Assembly (NCBI GenBank): GCA_013397075.1
Contig: VWZS01002872.1
Span: 1-64,000, forward strand
Origin: Rhabdornis inornatus
Taxonomy: Eukaryota; Chordata; Aves; Passeriformes; Rhabdornithidae
DNA length: 64,000 nt
Direction of reading: 5' to 3'
Position 1 is the first letter of the stretch; the number at the start of each line of letters is the position of its first letter. The notes under the pieces are model-generated. The model made no database searches. It worked only from the letters and a program-made list of their open reading frames with translations, and had not been told where the DNA came from. Positions 10,501-23,400 of the stretch are shown piece after piece. Position numbers and translations under genes: made by a program.

Positions 10501-13500
10501 CTTTCTAAGCCAGTTACTTTCTGACTGCAGGTGGCTCAGAGGAGCATTTTGTGCACGAAACTAGTCTTCCTCTGAACTGCTTTCTGGCTCACAGGATCCA
10601 GGATAGGAAATAGCTAATCTGGGCAGTACTGAACTATCACTTACCAGCCCTTATCTCAATTCCACCTTGCATTCTGTCTAGGAACAAGTGCTACAAGCAA
10701 CTTTAGTCTGCAATTTTTATGTCACTTTGATCTATTACATGGCTTCCTTCTCATGACAGCACTCTCAACTGGTTTCTGTAGTTGTGTTATGATTCCTGTT
10801 TATACTGTACCTTTCCACTGTGTTTCACTTAAGGATGTGCAGTGGATTCTTAACAGAGCCTGCACAAAACAGTCTCTTGCAGCCAGAACCTTTCCAAAAA
10901 TAAGAAAGATTTTTTGTTTTCTCTACTGGATAGTGTTAAAGAAGGAATGTTTTAGGGTCAGGACATCTCAAATTTCACTTAGAGGTGCATGAGCTGGCTT
11001 TCATTTCCCTTTTACCTGCCATTACTTCTTACATCTCTTGTGCCCATCAGGGGCTTGCAGAAAGTGACACTGGTGTGAAGCTAGGCTATTTTCCTGGGGA
11101 GTGAGGGCACATCTTGTCTTTGCAGCAGATTCAGGACATCCAGCACCTTCCTCTTCCCTACTGGCTCCTGGTCCTCATCATCATGTTCTTCTACAAATGA
11201 GTCTTTCCCTTTGTGGCAGACAGCAGGTACTGTTCTATAGCTATGACCGACTGACTGACATGAGCCAACAGAGCCTTGCAGGCCTCGATTTTGGGTGGAC
11301 TGGGAACTACAGGGGTAATAGGCTTGTTCCTTCCACTCATGAAATGTGCAGAAACATGCCTTTAACACCTAAAGGTTTGAGGGTTCTTCGACCTTTCTTT
11401 CCCTTCAAAGACGAGAAGCTTCTGAAAGACTGCAAAATTACCTTAAAGGAAAATTATTAATCCAATATTTAAAGTTTCAAACACTGCCAAAGAGGGATCA
11501 GAAGGATTTGAGCGAAGGGGAAGAAATACTCTATTTAAATAAAAGCCCAGAGACATTTCACCTTTGCGACAGACCAGCAAAGTGGGTGTCTCCTGAGCTG
11601 GGTGGGGTATCAACTTGACAGGCCTGGGGCAGCTCTGCCCTGCAGTTGCTGCATTCTGCTGTGTCTGGAATATAACTGGGCTTGCTCAGCCTGGATTTGT
11701 ACAGGAGGAAGCCTTTGTATCTGGTGAAAGTTGCAGACCTCCTTTTAAATGCCTGCCTTTGCTTAAAAGAAAGCAGCAACCTGGCCATCTAAATTGAGAC
11801 TCCTGCTTCTGTCCTGGGGCTCTGCCACAGACTTGTTTTGCTGCTTTGTTCCCCTTTGTGGATGATGCAGCACCTTCTGTCACACAACAAGGATGAACTT
11901 TCATATTAGATAAGGCCTGCAGTAAAAGAAATAAAATTATTTTCGTGGTATTTCATTAGTGATTTGAAAGAGGCCACTGTGAAATCAGGAGGGAAGAAAT
12001 GTCATCAGCATGACAACTGATGGGAAGTAGCTATACAGATAGCCAAATCAAATTTAAGTAGCTACAAGATCTTTAAATAAAACTCTGTGAAAGCTGTTAA
12101 GCTGAATGACTGCCAATTCTATAAAGAATTTGAGGAAGTTTAATGAAATTTCTGCCTGTCCATAACAAAGCTGAAAGGCTGGTTTTGCCAGTGGTTTTTG
12201 TTGGGTTTTTTTGTTTGTTTTTTCTGCAACCAGGTCTCCTTCAAGGAATTTCCTGGGGCAATGCCTAGTATTTCTCAAATGCAGATGTTCAATATAAATG
12301 CTGATCTTTGCTGCTAGATTATTTTTAAACCATGGTCCTGCCCCTCAGCATTCACCCCCTTGAACTGATAAGGCTTTTAGCATCTTAAAAGAGGATGTCA
12401 AAACTTCATCCATGTGGTTTGGACAGGCAATGGCACATTGCTGGTGTGAGCTGTGCTGATACAGGAAACACATGCTCCACTTTAATCTGCAGTTTCACTC
12501 TGCACTTGCAGAAGTGCCTCAAAAGTGTCTGAAAATACTAGCTCCTCTGTGGTGTGCACTAATTAAGAAAAAAAGTAAACCACCAAAACCTTGGCACTAC
12601 AAACCAGACAGAATCAAGCTTGTTCACAAGTACTCTCATTCAAAACTTTCTGGCCCATATGCTTGTGCTCAAACTTACTTTCTATCAAAATAATCAGATC
12701 AAGAATACTAATTATTTTATTTTCTTGGCTTAATTTTATTTTTAGCAAGTTTATCCAGGATAAATATTCGGGTTAAAATCGGCAGGCAGCTGCTTACATT
12801 TTTGGGGCAGTGTATGACAGCTCCCGCATTCTCTCCACAGCAGTTGGCATATTAATTGTGAGTACCCAAAACATGAAGCACTCAGTGATAATTTGTTCCT
12901 GATTCTCTGAAATGTCTGCTACAGCCCCCTCAAACAGAATTTCACCTCTTGTGGCTGAACAAGGAGTCCTTTATATCCTTGCAAACTGAAAGATGCACCT
13001 TAACCTGACTTAAATGACAACAAGTAACATTCTCCTGTTTTTACCTCTGTCCTGTAATTGTGCTATGGTAGCATCAATCCATGGTATATGCTTGTGTGTT
13101 TTGTGAAGTCTGAGACTCAAACAGAAAGGACTGGGATAAGCTTTGCAATAGATGGGAAAAGACAATCTGCATGGAGTCAGGCCCTGTTTTGTCAAATAGT
13201 TTCCATTTCTTATTTCCATAATTGTCACAGTATAATGATGTTTCCCTTCCCCTTCGTTAAAGCCTGGGATTTTGCTTGAGTACCAGACACCTAGTAACAC
13301 TGCAGTCTCAGTTCAGGGGTATGCAAGAGGTAGAACAGCTGGTCTGCTACACTGCCAACAGCCAGGAAATGCCATGTCACTGCCACTCCTGTCAGCCCTC
13401 TTTGCACAGCCTCATGTGCCACTAGGACCCATGGGAAGCAGGGTCCCCTGGGAGAGGCTTTCTGTTCGTTCCCTTCACCAGGACTATGCTGGACTGAGAG

Positions 13501-13799
13501 GTGACCTTGGTGATGTCTGTGCCATGCTGACTCTGTCAGTCTTCACTCTCCTGGCATTCATGTCTGTGCCTCTGCTGGTCTCTACCATCTGGCTGGGCAT
13601 CACGTACTCCTTTGCTGCTGTGAGTTCTCAACTGTAGCTGGGTGTATTGTCGCTACACTCCTACATCTGGATGGCAAATTACTGCTGCCCTGGTGTCCTG
13701 CTGAGCAGGTTTCACAGCCATAGGCTGAAGTCACTGGCTCTGCAAGCCTGAACTCTTTGCTTGGTAACAAATAACCCAAAAGAATCAACATGGAGCGGA

Positions 13800-14250
13800 A
13801 GGCAGAGCACAGAACAAAGAGAGTGTTTGAACATCTCCATGGATGGAGACTCTGCAGCCTCTCTGGGCCACCTGTCCCAGTGTCTGACCACCCCTCGCAG
13901 GAAAAATGTGCGCCCTCGTGTTCAGATGGAATTCTGTGTGGTTTCCCTTGTGCCCATTACGTCCTGTCCAGAGCAGAGTCTGGCCCCCTCATCCTTGCAC
14001 CCTCCCAGCAGGTACTTGAGCACACTGGTCAGATCTCCCAGAGCCTTCTTGAGCAGCCCCAGCCCTCTCAGCTCCTCCTCCTGTGACAGATGCTCCAGTG
14101 CCTTTATCACCTTTGTGGCCCATCACTGCATTCCCTAAATCACACCTGTCTTGTACTAGGGAGGCCAAAACTGCACACAGTGCTCCATGTAAGGCCTCAA
14201 CAGCATTTTAACACAGCTGGCAAATCAGACTCCTGCTAGACTGTGGCTTT
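13800..14250 (-). mobile_element. CR1 LINE 3' fragment
   Basis: Reads as the minus strand of the CR1 3' end. The plus-strand text contains the typical reverse-complement wording of CR1: CATCTCCATGGATGGAGACTC, GGCCACCTGTCCCAGTGTCT, and later AGGCCTCAACAGCA. Avian genomes carry thousands of such 5'-truncated copies. Confidence 0.75.
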
Positions 14251-15169
14251 AAAATATCCTCAGGCCTCCACTTGCTGCACTACTCTTCAGTGCTGAAATC
14301 CTGCGCTTGGATTTTTTTCAGAGGAAAAATCCCATTATGAATTTCCAGCTGTAATTATGAAAAACCACACGCAGAAGGGCTGTAAACTAATGTCGGAGAC
14401 TTGCGAACAGAAGGAAATACCTATTCAGAACTGATTTGTGTGTTAATACTCTGGCTTAAAAGCACTGATTTCAGACTGGTTTGCTGAAGCCATTAGCTTT
14501 CTTAGTTTATGTCATGTGATGCAGCAGCTAAACTCAAAGGGGGTTGGTGCTGTAACAAATGCTGGGATAACCACTCAAAGTCCTGCACTTACTCCTTCAT
14601 GGAAGAAGCTCACTCAAAAGCCAGCCATTCCTGTTTGACATCCCACAATTTACCTCAAAATTACTAGAAAAGAAACTTCACTCTTCTGTTTTGAAGAAGA
14701 GTTGTGATGTACTTTCCTTAAAGTCTGCCAATGGTTAACAAGGTTCTCTTTGGTGTAGTACCAAAGCCCCATTGCCTGTTCTGCTGGGTGTCACTGGGAA
14801 GCATTCCTGTCCCTCTCCTGCGTTCACTGCCTATATGGAGAACTTCTGTTGGCTAGAGAGCGTTTTAAAGAAACCATCAAAGATCCTTGCACTTGCTTAT
14901 AAAAGCCCTGTCACAGAACCTGAAGATGTGGGGACATTCTGGTGACCTTTGGGTCTCTTGCGCAAAGATGATTTCCAGGGTAGGAGGACTCTACTGGAGC
15001 CTCTCACAGGCAGAGTTCTTCTGGACAGGCTGCTCCTGTCTTTCAGATGGATAAAGCTTGAAGCTGACATAACAGTAAAGGAGATGATGACCCTTCCTGA
15101 ACAGTACCTGCTCACCTCCACTGAGCACACTGATTGCTTACTCTTACCCAGCTTTTTTCAGTAATGACC

Positions 15170-18085
15170 CCCTGATGACCAGGAAGCCACCTTCACTTTG
15201 CCTGTCTTCCCCATATTTACTGGACATCCACAGCTGGGATACCAGAGCTCAGCTCTGAGCTTTCAAAAAGGCAATTGCATGACTCTCATACTTTGGTTGA
15301 GCTTGTCATGAAAATGAAAGGGTGGCATTCACAGAGGTCAACACGCTGCAAGAAATGGAAGGAAACAATCAGGGGTTTTTTTGTTTAACTTTTGTAGTGT
15401 TGCACTGATCACGATTATGGACAACTGAAACCCCTACCCCTTACACTGTCCCCAGCCTTAGACAACTTGGCCCTTAACATTTAAGCTGCACATATCCTCT
15501 GGCAGAATATTCCTCTTGCCAAAGACACAGTAGATTGAGATTTGTAAAATACAAACTGAAGCCTGAAAGTGGACATTAGTTCAGGCAGTTCACACTGAGT
15601 TGGACTTCTGCTGCCCTTCATGCCCAGGTGCATGCTCCCAGCGGCCAGAACATAAAACACTGACACAGTAGAGCACACATTTATGTAAGTCTGTGGGAGG
15701 AGACAGTGGAGAAAAAGCCATCATCTTTATGAACTTAATGAAGAACCTGCCATAATGTTAGGTTCCCATTACTTCAACAGACTCTTGTGCTTCTGATACA
15801 CCCAGACACAGAGCGGTCTGTGGTTTTGGCTTAAGTGGCACACAGCACACACCCAAGCAACAGCAGAGGGGGGGTCATGGAGAAGCCAAAGGCAGCACAA
15901 CTACTATTTCAAATATCTGTGTATGTAGGAGGGAGGAAGAAAGCAGTGGGTAAGACACCAGAATTAGAAGGCAGCTGGACCTAGAGAGGCTTACAAGTAA
16001 AGCAAATTCCTCCATTCTTGCTGGCTGTGGAGAGTATTTTGACCTGCTTGAGGAAGAAGAGGTTGTCCTGCTAGCAATATAAGGAACTTGAAAGAAAGGG
16101 AAAGCCAATTCAAGATGAGACTGTTGTCGTTCCCAGAAGCAAGATAAAAATACAAAAATAATTAGGGCGGCTAATTTAGCCCAATGATTTAAATCTGCCT
16201 CTTCCCCCTCACCAACTTTGTTCAAAGGGAGGAGTGGCGACTGGGCATGGCCTAAGCAGCCAGCTTAGCCTGCTGGGAGGCTTCAGGGTATCAGTTTTCG
16301 GCCAGCAATGAATTGTTATTACCCAATCCACTTCTTGCACAGCTGATAACCAGTAATGTCAGAAACAGCTTACATGTGACCAAGTCTCCCCCCAGCCAGG
16401 ATGCTATAACTCATCTTTGCTACTTAAGAAACAATGGAAAATTCCAGCCTCAATGACATTTAATCCGTCACCTTTTCCAAAGGGAAGCAACACACGGTTT
16501 CAGCAGAGCTTCAAGCTGAAATTTAACAAGAGATACATCAGGGGCTTGGACAAATTGCTGGGTGGCCAGCTCCACCACACAATCACCCAGGTAGCCAAGA
16601 CACTTGGGATATCCACACACCCGTGTGATCATATTGTACATAAGCAACTCTAACAACCTTCCAGGGAACATATTACAGCAGTTACTCATTTAGTGCTCAA
16701 GTAATTGTCTCCACACATCACTACTTTACGTATCTTCTCTTACTAGACAAGCCCCAAGAATGTACTTTGGATATTCCAAGTCTGATTAGCCTGTATAAGT
16801 AATTCAAAAAACTCACAGTAATGCTGCTTAAAACACCAACAGAGAGGACATTAATCTTCCTCATTGAGAGTGCAATGCAGGGTGTGATACAGTGATGCAA
16901 CAGATGGACAGTATCAGACAGTGCTTGCTTAAAAGGTTTTGCACAGTAGCCAGCAGTCTTCACAGGGAAAAACATGCATGATGTGGGTTAACTGGCACAC
17001 ATGGAGATCAGGAGGGATGATACACTGCAGCTGGGCTGTTCACTAGAGCTGTGAGGTCTTGTACGGGACAGAGACAGTGACATGTTTAGGGACTAAGCAG
17101 CAGATATGCCTAGAACCACACATGAAACCATGCAAGTTCTCCTTTAATCACTTCCTAGGATAAGCTCACTATGGACACCATCATTTTCCTTCCCAGACTG
17201 AAACAGCAACTCAGTTAACATTCTATCCCAAGTGTTTAGCTACAAACCAGCAGTTTTGGGGGAAGCAATGAGGTAACGCACACAGTTGCAAAGTGGAGCT
17301 ATACTGCAGTCTATTGTTGGCTACAGCTCAAAGGAAAGACAGTCCTTCATTGCTAATGTGCTATCTATCAAGGACATCGCCACATTCCCACACTATGCAG
17401 ATCCCACCCAAACTGTACATGCTTCAGAGGAGAGTTCTGAACTGTAAGTGGCCAAACACAGAAGTCGCTGTTAGGAATGAGGGCTGGCTGAGAGGCTCTG
17501 AGAGCATCACAGCCTGGAAGTTCAGAGATTAATGCTGCAGACAGACAACATCCTGGCTGAGAGGCCACTGTGTCCAGGTCATCCAGAACTGCAGTGTCAT
17601 TAGCTGCAGTTCCCTCCTCTGTCAGCCAAGGCAGTCTGGCACATGAAGGGTGTTTTATGCACTCACTGGAAACACATAAGTGAGGGTATGCTTCTCCACA
17701 TAAAGAATATCCCCTGCTCAAGGGGAATTCCTATGTTTTTCTACAAATAGCCTTAAATATTTAAAATATTTGAATATTTAATTCTATTTACAATATTGCT
17801 GAAGAACATAACAGAATCCCAGTGTGGTACAGAACATCATGGAATGTAGCCCACAAAAAGGCATTAAGTTAAGCTCTTGCTAGCGTCCTACCCCTCCCCA
17901 GGGATAAGAGGTGTTACAAGCAGCCTTGGGCAGGATGTCACAGCTCCTGAGCACAGTCTCATGTACAGAAGGCCTGAAAATATATGCACAATTTTTCCCA
18001 TTTCAGACCATAAAATTTACCAGTGTATCTATGGTGAAATAGAGTACTGACCAATTTATAAAAGCAGGCATCTACAGCACACAAT
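15170..18085. other. intergenic between pseudogene and JPT2 3' end
   Basis: No exon, RNA gene or repeat family was recognised. Open frames here lack splice context or family similarity. In mammals the next gene downstream of JPT2 is MAPK8IP3; no exon of it was seen. Confidence 0.4.
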
Positions 18086-18089
18086 GAAG

Positions 18090-20261
18090 TAACAAAATAC
18101 AGAAGTTTATTGATAACTGCATGTTCTGTCATTTGATTTCCAATCCCCTTCTGTCCCAGAGAAATGCTCAGATCAATCTTACTTGATAAGTTGAAAACAT
18201 TGTTTAGATTCCAAAGAAAGAAATGCAAGAAAATTAACATAGTTTAACTAATTTAAGGCCTAGTCAGAAGTTGTTCTTTAAAAGACAGGCACTGAAGCCA
18301 ATGCACATCAGGTACTAAAATATGCCAAATGCTTCGCATTGCAGATATCATCAACTACAGCAGAGCCTGCAGTGTAGGAAGCAGCCTCTGGTTGTCTTTT
18401 CTACATGACAGCTTCCTACAGTCAAGTACTGGAACAAGGAACTGAAATGGCTAATGTGTCTGAAACTCAGCCAAAGGCTGGAGAGCCACAGGCTGGAGAG
18501 CTCAGGAAGAGCTGCTAAGAAATACATGCTTGGAAGTAACATACCTAAGTTCATTCCAGAGTTGCAGTTTCAACTACTGCCTTGTTTTCCTGGGGGAAAA
18601 TTAACAGGTAGCTCCAAACCAATCTGAAAGGTACAAAGGCATTTAAATCCCTACTTTCCATAGCTATTTCTATCCTAGCACTACTCCATATGTTTCACTA
18701 TTTGAAAAGGCAACTAAGTCTTAAAGCAGTCACCCACTGCTGCTGACACAAGGTAACTGGCTTAGGAAGCATTACAATCACAGAGAGGTTTAGCACCTGG
18801 CCCAGCACTGTGCCTCAATGCCAGCAGTTCCCAGGGAATGTGGGCTAGAACGACCGTGGATATACACAGTAAGGCCACTTGTTCTTTGGTGTACCTGAAC
18901 AACTCCTGTTTTGATATGTCAGATTTAAAAGGTCAGTATTCAATATATTTAACAGTAAGCACCTAGAGTTAACATTCATGTAACAAAGCTCTGGATATGA
19001 TAATAAAATCCATTCAGAGAACAAACCCTCCCCCAAAACCATCTGTGCAAAACATGCACATCTTCCAAACATGATTTACGATAGATTTTATAATACAAAC
19101 CTTCTGTTTGTGCTGGCTTTGTTTTTCCAGCTAAGGTAATCTACAGCAAAATCAACTACAGCTCTAGACTGGGGAGAACTCACATAGTTCTCCCAGCCTT
19201 ACCAATAAAAATCTGACACAGTCAAAGGCAAAGGCAAGGCTGATGACAGGCAGGAGAATTCACTAACAGACTCAGCACAGACAGTACCAACAGGAAATTC
19301 ACTGTGGTGGAGACAGGAGAACAGTCCTGGTTTCCACGAGGAGCCAAGTGAAAACCTTTGCTGAAGCTAAGCCCTTTCCTACACAGGCTGGGCCAGAGTG
19401 ACCTGGCTGACACCTCAGCATATTCTCCATGGTAACTGTAAACTTCCAAGTTGCCTCTGTTCAAAGAGTACCAAAAAGCTATTGTTTGCACCCACATCTT
19501 TACCTGAAAATAAACAAGCACTTAACTAGAAGCACCTACATGAAACAGCATGTTTGACTGCCACAAGTGAAGAGCAAGTCACAGTAATCAGCAAATTACT
19601 AAAGGCATCCAAAAGACCTGAACACCTGGGGAGGAGAAGACCACAATTTTTACAAACATACGATGTTTTTTTGTCCTTGTACTAGCAATCAAGTGCTGCA
19701 AGCAAGAAAGGAGACAAAGAAGCAATGACTGAAGACACTCTTAACTATGGCAGCACTACTTGTTCCAGTGGAATACGTTTATATTCACATGACTGCAAGT
19801 CAGCTCACACTGTGAAGCTGCATCCCATTGCCTAGGGAAAAGCCCAGCCTACCTGCTGTACATCAGAATCTTCAGGTGTGACTTCCAGGCCCCTCCCCAT
19901 TCACAATGTTTGACATGTTGACTGTATGGATAAGCTTGATTCCACAAAAGCATCCTGAGCCATAAGCTAGCTAAGAGCCTAACAGTCTGAGGAACTCACC
20001 ACTAAGTAGCACTGATTTTTCACAAAATTACACTAATGTCCGGCTCTGCCACCCACCCAAGCAGGCCAATACTCACATCTTCCACAAGGCACCCATTCCC
20101 TCCCCAGCCCTTCCTCCCCAAATCACCAGATTATCCTTCCTACAGACTCTAACATAACCCTCATCCATCTGCCTAAAATTCTATTCACAAGCAATAGTGT
20201 ATAAACTGACCTCGCCACCACAGACAAGAATTTCTCCATTAGTGACAGCGACATGATGACA
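18090..20261 (-). other. JPT2: JPT2 3' untranslated region (inferred)
   Basis: The stretch between the JPT2 stop codon and the first good downstream AATAAA on the minus strand. It has no recognised repeat. Its extent is inferred from the polyA signal only. Confidence 0.5.
18106..18111 (-). terminator. JPT2: probable JPT2 polyadenylation signal
   Basis: On the minus strand, TCAATAAACTTCTGTATTTT gives a canonical AATAAA. A GT-rich stretch (TTGTGTGCTG) follows within about 35 bases, as expected of a cleavage site near 18090. This would give a 3' UTR of about 2.2 kb. Confidence 0.6.
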
Positions 20262-20446
20262 CTAATAGAACGCAATGCTGGATTTCCCCCCTGGTGGATT
20301 GAGGACTTTGTTGTGTGAGCGTGGCCTTGGCCCTAGTCGAGGTTCATGATTGTCTATCTTGGGTTCTGGCTCCTTGCATTGCTCCTCTTTGCCCAGAGCT
20401 TTTTTCTCGCCTCCATCTTCCAGGTGTGGTTTGATATTTTCTGTAG
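20262..20446 (-). CDS. JPT2: JPT2 coding exon 5 and stop
   Basis: Acceptor TTTAATGCAG|CT. Encodes a charged stretch (ENIKPHLEDGGEKK), then HEPRLGPRPRSHNK and the terminal NPPGGKSSIAFY before TAG at 20262-20264. The C terminus is nearly identical to that of mammals. Confidence 0.95.
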
Positions 20447-23400
20447 CTGCATTAAAGAAAACAGATTAGATCAGATCACTCACTATTCTGTAGTGCACAA
20501 AGTGCCTCATCTTCTGTCGGCTGCATTATTTCCCACATCTCCCATCCACTGCACACCAAGGTTTCTCATTACCTGTTCATTTTTCCTGAAGGAAACATGT
20601 GCTAAGAATTTCACTTTTCACAACAATTCCTTTCTTCCTTCAGCAACCTTTCTAACAAGGATATGAAGACTGAGCAATACACCTTCAGAATTATTTTGAC
20701 AGTTGCAGACTTTTAAGAGATACAATGTACCAATCGATCCTTTCACAGTGAGGTTGAAAGCAGGGTTTCCATCATTCTTTAACAGTTAGCTGATCAATAA
20801 TACATTTTGTCAATCAGCTGTTTATTATTTACAGCTACAGAAGGCCAAAATTAGCCATTTGAAGGAGATGGCAAGAGAGAAAGAGGTAACCTCTTCCTTA
20901 TCTTAAGATGTTTTGCCATATACAGATTCCATGCATATCTGTATATACACCCATGGTACCAAGCAAAGTCTAAACACACAGACAGAGTATCATGACTCAT
21001 GCCTGTGTTCTCCTCAATAAGAGGAAGAGAACCATTTCCCCGAGACAAGTGATTAGATTTCTGACTAAACTTTTCAGTCATATTATCCTAAAAACATGAG
21101 ACTAAGGCTAGTGTTTAAGCAGAAGCACCACAAGAATCTTCCTCGTAGCTTATCTTCCCAAAGAGAACAAAGAACAATTTCTCTTGCTGACCTTCTAGCT
21201 TCTTTGGTATTTCCTCCTCTTTCAAGACAATGTGATCCTGCAAAGAAATCAAAAACTATCTTAGTGTATTATTATTCTCAAACAGCAAATCTGTCACAAA
21301 ATCCTTCAGGAAGTTTTGCTTCATTTCTAAGTTTATAGATCACTGATCAAATAAAAGCAAGCTGTGTGCAGCCCTTCATCCCCTCCACTTCTACAGAACC
21401 CCAAAAGCAGGGGCACAAATCTTCTATGTTATGGCAAGATGCATATCTCAGACAATTCATTGAAACACGGATGAAGAGGTTACATTACATCATCAAAATG
21501 GTAAGCACAGCAGTGGTGGGTTAACTGCCAGACTCAATTTTAGAGGCCTTCTCCAACCTTAAGGATTCATTGATTTTAAGATCAGGAATTACCATTCCTG
21601 TCAAGCACCTGCTATCATGCAGGAGAAGTTGGTACACATTATAATACAGGCAGCCCTTGAAGAAGCCTATTTGTATGCAGAAATTCCTGTCTTCAGCAAG
21701 TATCCCAACAGTCAAAACATTAAAGACCATTTCCCCAACAATCTGAATTGACTTTTGGAAATACACAGCCACACTTCAGAGAAGTGTGTTTTCCCATCCA
21801 TGAAACTCAACTTGCAGTAGTTTTTGTAAATATGCTGTCTTCTTTCCATCTCAGTATCTCCCACAATTCCAATGTTCTAATTAATGACATAAGAGTTTCC
21901 ACAATGGTGTCCTCTATTTAGTCAGGAATTCATGGGAATTAAAGTTACGTTTCTAAAAAAGTAACTAAAACGAAAGAGCAACCACCCCAATAAAGGGGTA
22001 CAGAGAAACAAAGCAAAGCCCTCTTCTACACCAACAGCACTACTCCTGCCAAAACCTAGCTCCCAATGTTATTTTTCCTCCTTGTCCTTTCATATGGCCC
22101 CAGATACTATTCAAAACATGCATAAAAAGAAAGCACTCTACCAACACCTTAAGTTGAAGTGGAAAAAAACAAAGGCAAGAAAGTTAAATTGGACTGATCC
22201 TCTCTTCCTAAGCTTCCAGGAAAAAGTAAACTGTTTTCAGTACAATGACAATTTCTGTCCTGGTTCCAGCCAGGGTTAATTTTTGCAGTAGCCGGGGAGG
22301 GCATGGCCAGGACCTGGAGCTTATTCTATACCACATCACGTGCAGAGTGTGGGGGGAAAAGGTCCCTTCTGGCCGGTGGTGGTGGCTGAGCATGGTGAGC
22401 ACTCATGTGTCAACTGTTCATCCTTCTTGTGCACTCTGTTATTAATTTTGTTGATGTTACTGTTCTTATCTCATTGCTATTTCCAGTAAATTGTTCTTCT
22501 CTGTGATTTTTACCTTTTACTTCCAATTTCCCTCCCCAGCTGGAGGGGGAAGCGGGAGGAGAGCGTGAGTGGTGCATGTTTTGGGGTGTTTCAGTGGGAA
22601 CACTAAACTGGGGAATACCATATCTAAACCACATCAGTTTCATAGAATGTTAAATTTCCATGCTATTTGACATGCTGAAACATTATCACCATAATAGCTA
22701 CTCGTTTATTGGTATCTACTTAGAGTAAGGCAGCAGGTTGTAAATCTGCATATAGGGCACTTAAATACAATAACTGGTAAGGTACCCTGCTTTTTCCAAA
22801 CCCAGATGTGGTCATAACTACAAGCAACTATTACACATCCCAGCTTTGAGAACAAAACCCAAATGTATAACCTATGTGTAACAACTGTAATACTATACTA
22901 AGAGATACTTTTGTCCATCTTGCACAAATCAAGTACCTGCTGGGCCTGACACCACTGATCCCAAGTTCACTTTTTCACTGTTGATCACTTAAGCCTAATG
23001 TGCTGAAGTGCTTTCAAGGGGACTGTAGATGCATGTATTTAAGAGAGGTGAAGTGCACATCCAGGCCTCACAAAGGTTTATGACTGTAGCTCACCAACTT
23101 CCCAAATCTGCATCAAGATCACATCTGCCAAACTTTAGAATAAGGAGAAATATCTCCTCCCTATCCAGTTAAAATGCCTCTTGGCTCTGTCAAGAGCTCC
23201 AGCTGTACCTCACTTACAAGAAAGATCAAAGACTTAATATCTTCTTTTTTTTTTTTGACAGCACAGTCTAATTAATACTTTTACAACAAACTGCAGAGAT
23301 CTGATACACCCAAAATAACAAGCTATCAAAGAGACTCTGCGAGGAACTGTCTAACTCAAAGTCACTCCATGCACATTCAGTTCTGTTCTTAGGGAGAGCA

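Larger units (their letters stand above)
5880..13619 (+). pseudogene. MFSD1-like major facilitator transporter, unitary pseudogene
   Basis: Eight recognisable exons lie in gene order: about 5880-5925 (QYNLLYVINAW), 6017-6064 (FLIDKMGN), 7986-8124 (GRLLFGSGNGSLT), 8603-8762 (ITAFWFKGKELAL, KFGMQWTLW), 10173-10273 (CVLGFVSALTVSVLG), 11126-11226 (FPFVADS), 12746-12857 (KFIQDKYSG, AAAYIFGAVYDSS) and 13482-13619 (STIWLGITYSFAA). These match the MFSD1 family, a 12-helix lysosomal-type carrier, and introns are kept, so it is not a retrocopy. Damage: TGA at 11198-11200, TAA at 12774-12776, one net extra base in exon 7986-8124, and one extra base near 8614 in exon 8603-8762. The donor after 8124 is GC, and the donor of the first exon looks lost. 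N-terminal and C-terminal exons were not found. Most splice phases still agree (for example AG|C, G|GG and phase-0 joins), so the gene died fairly recently. It resembles MFSD1 but is probably a paralogue. Confidence 0.8.

Noticed and set aside
14949..15164. 71-codon plus-strand frame (LLEPLTGRVLLDRLLLSFRW) considered as a late exon of the MFSD1-like gene
   Set aside because: It lies downstream of the last good exon, and a nearby ATGTGGGGACATTC recalls the expected MWPS motif, but the sequence after it does not match the family and the splice phase does not fit.
15875..16225. 116-codon minus-strand frame with a Ser-rich stretch
   Set aside because: No splice context, no similarity, and the composition comes from a purine-rich plus strand.
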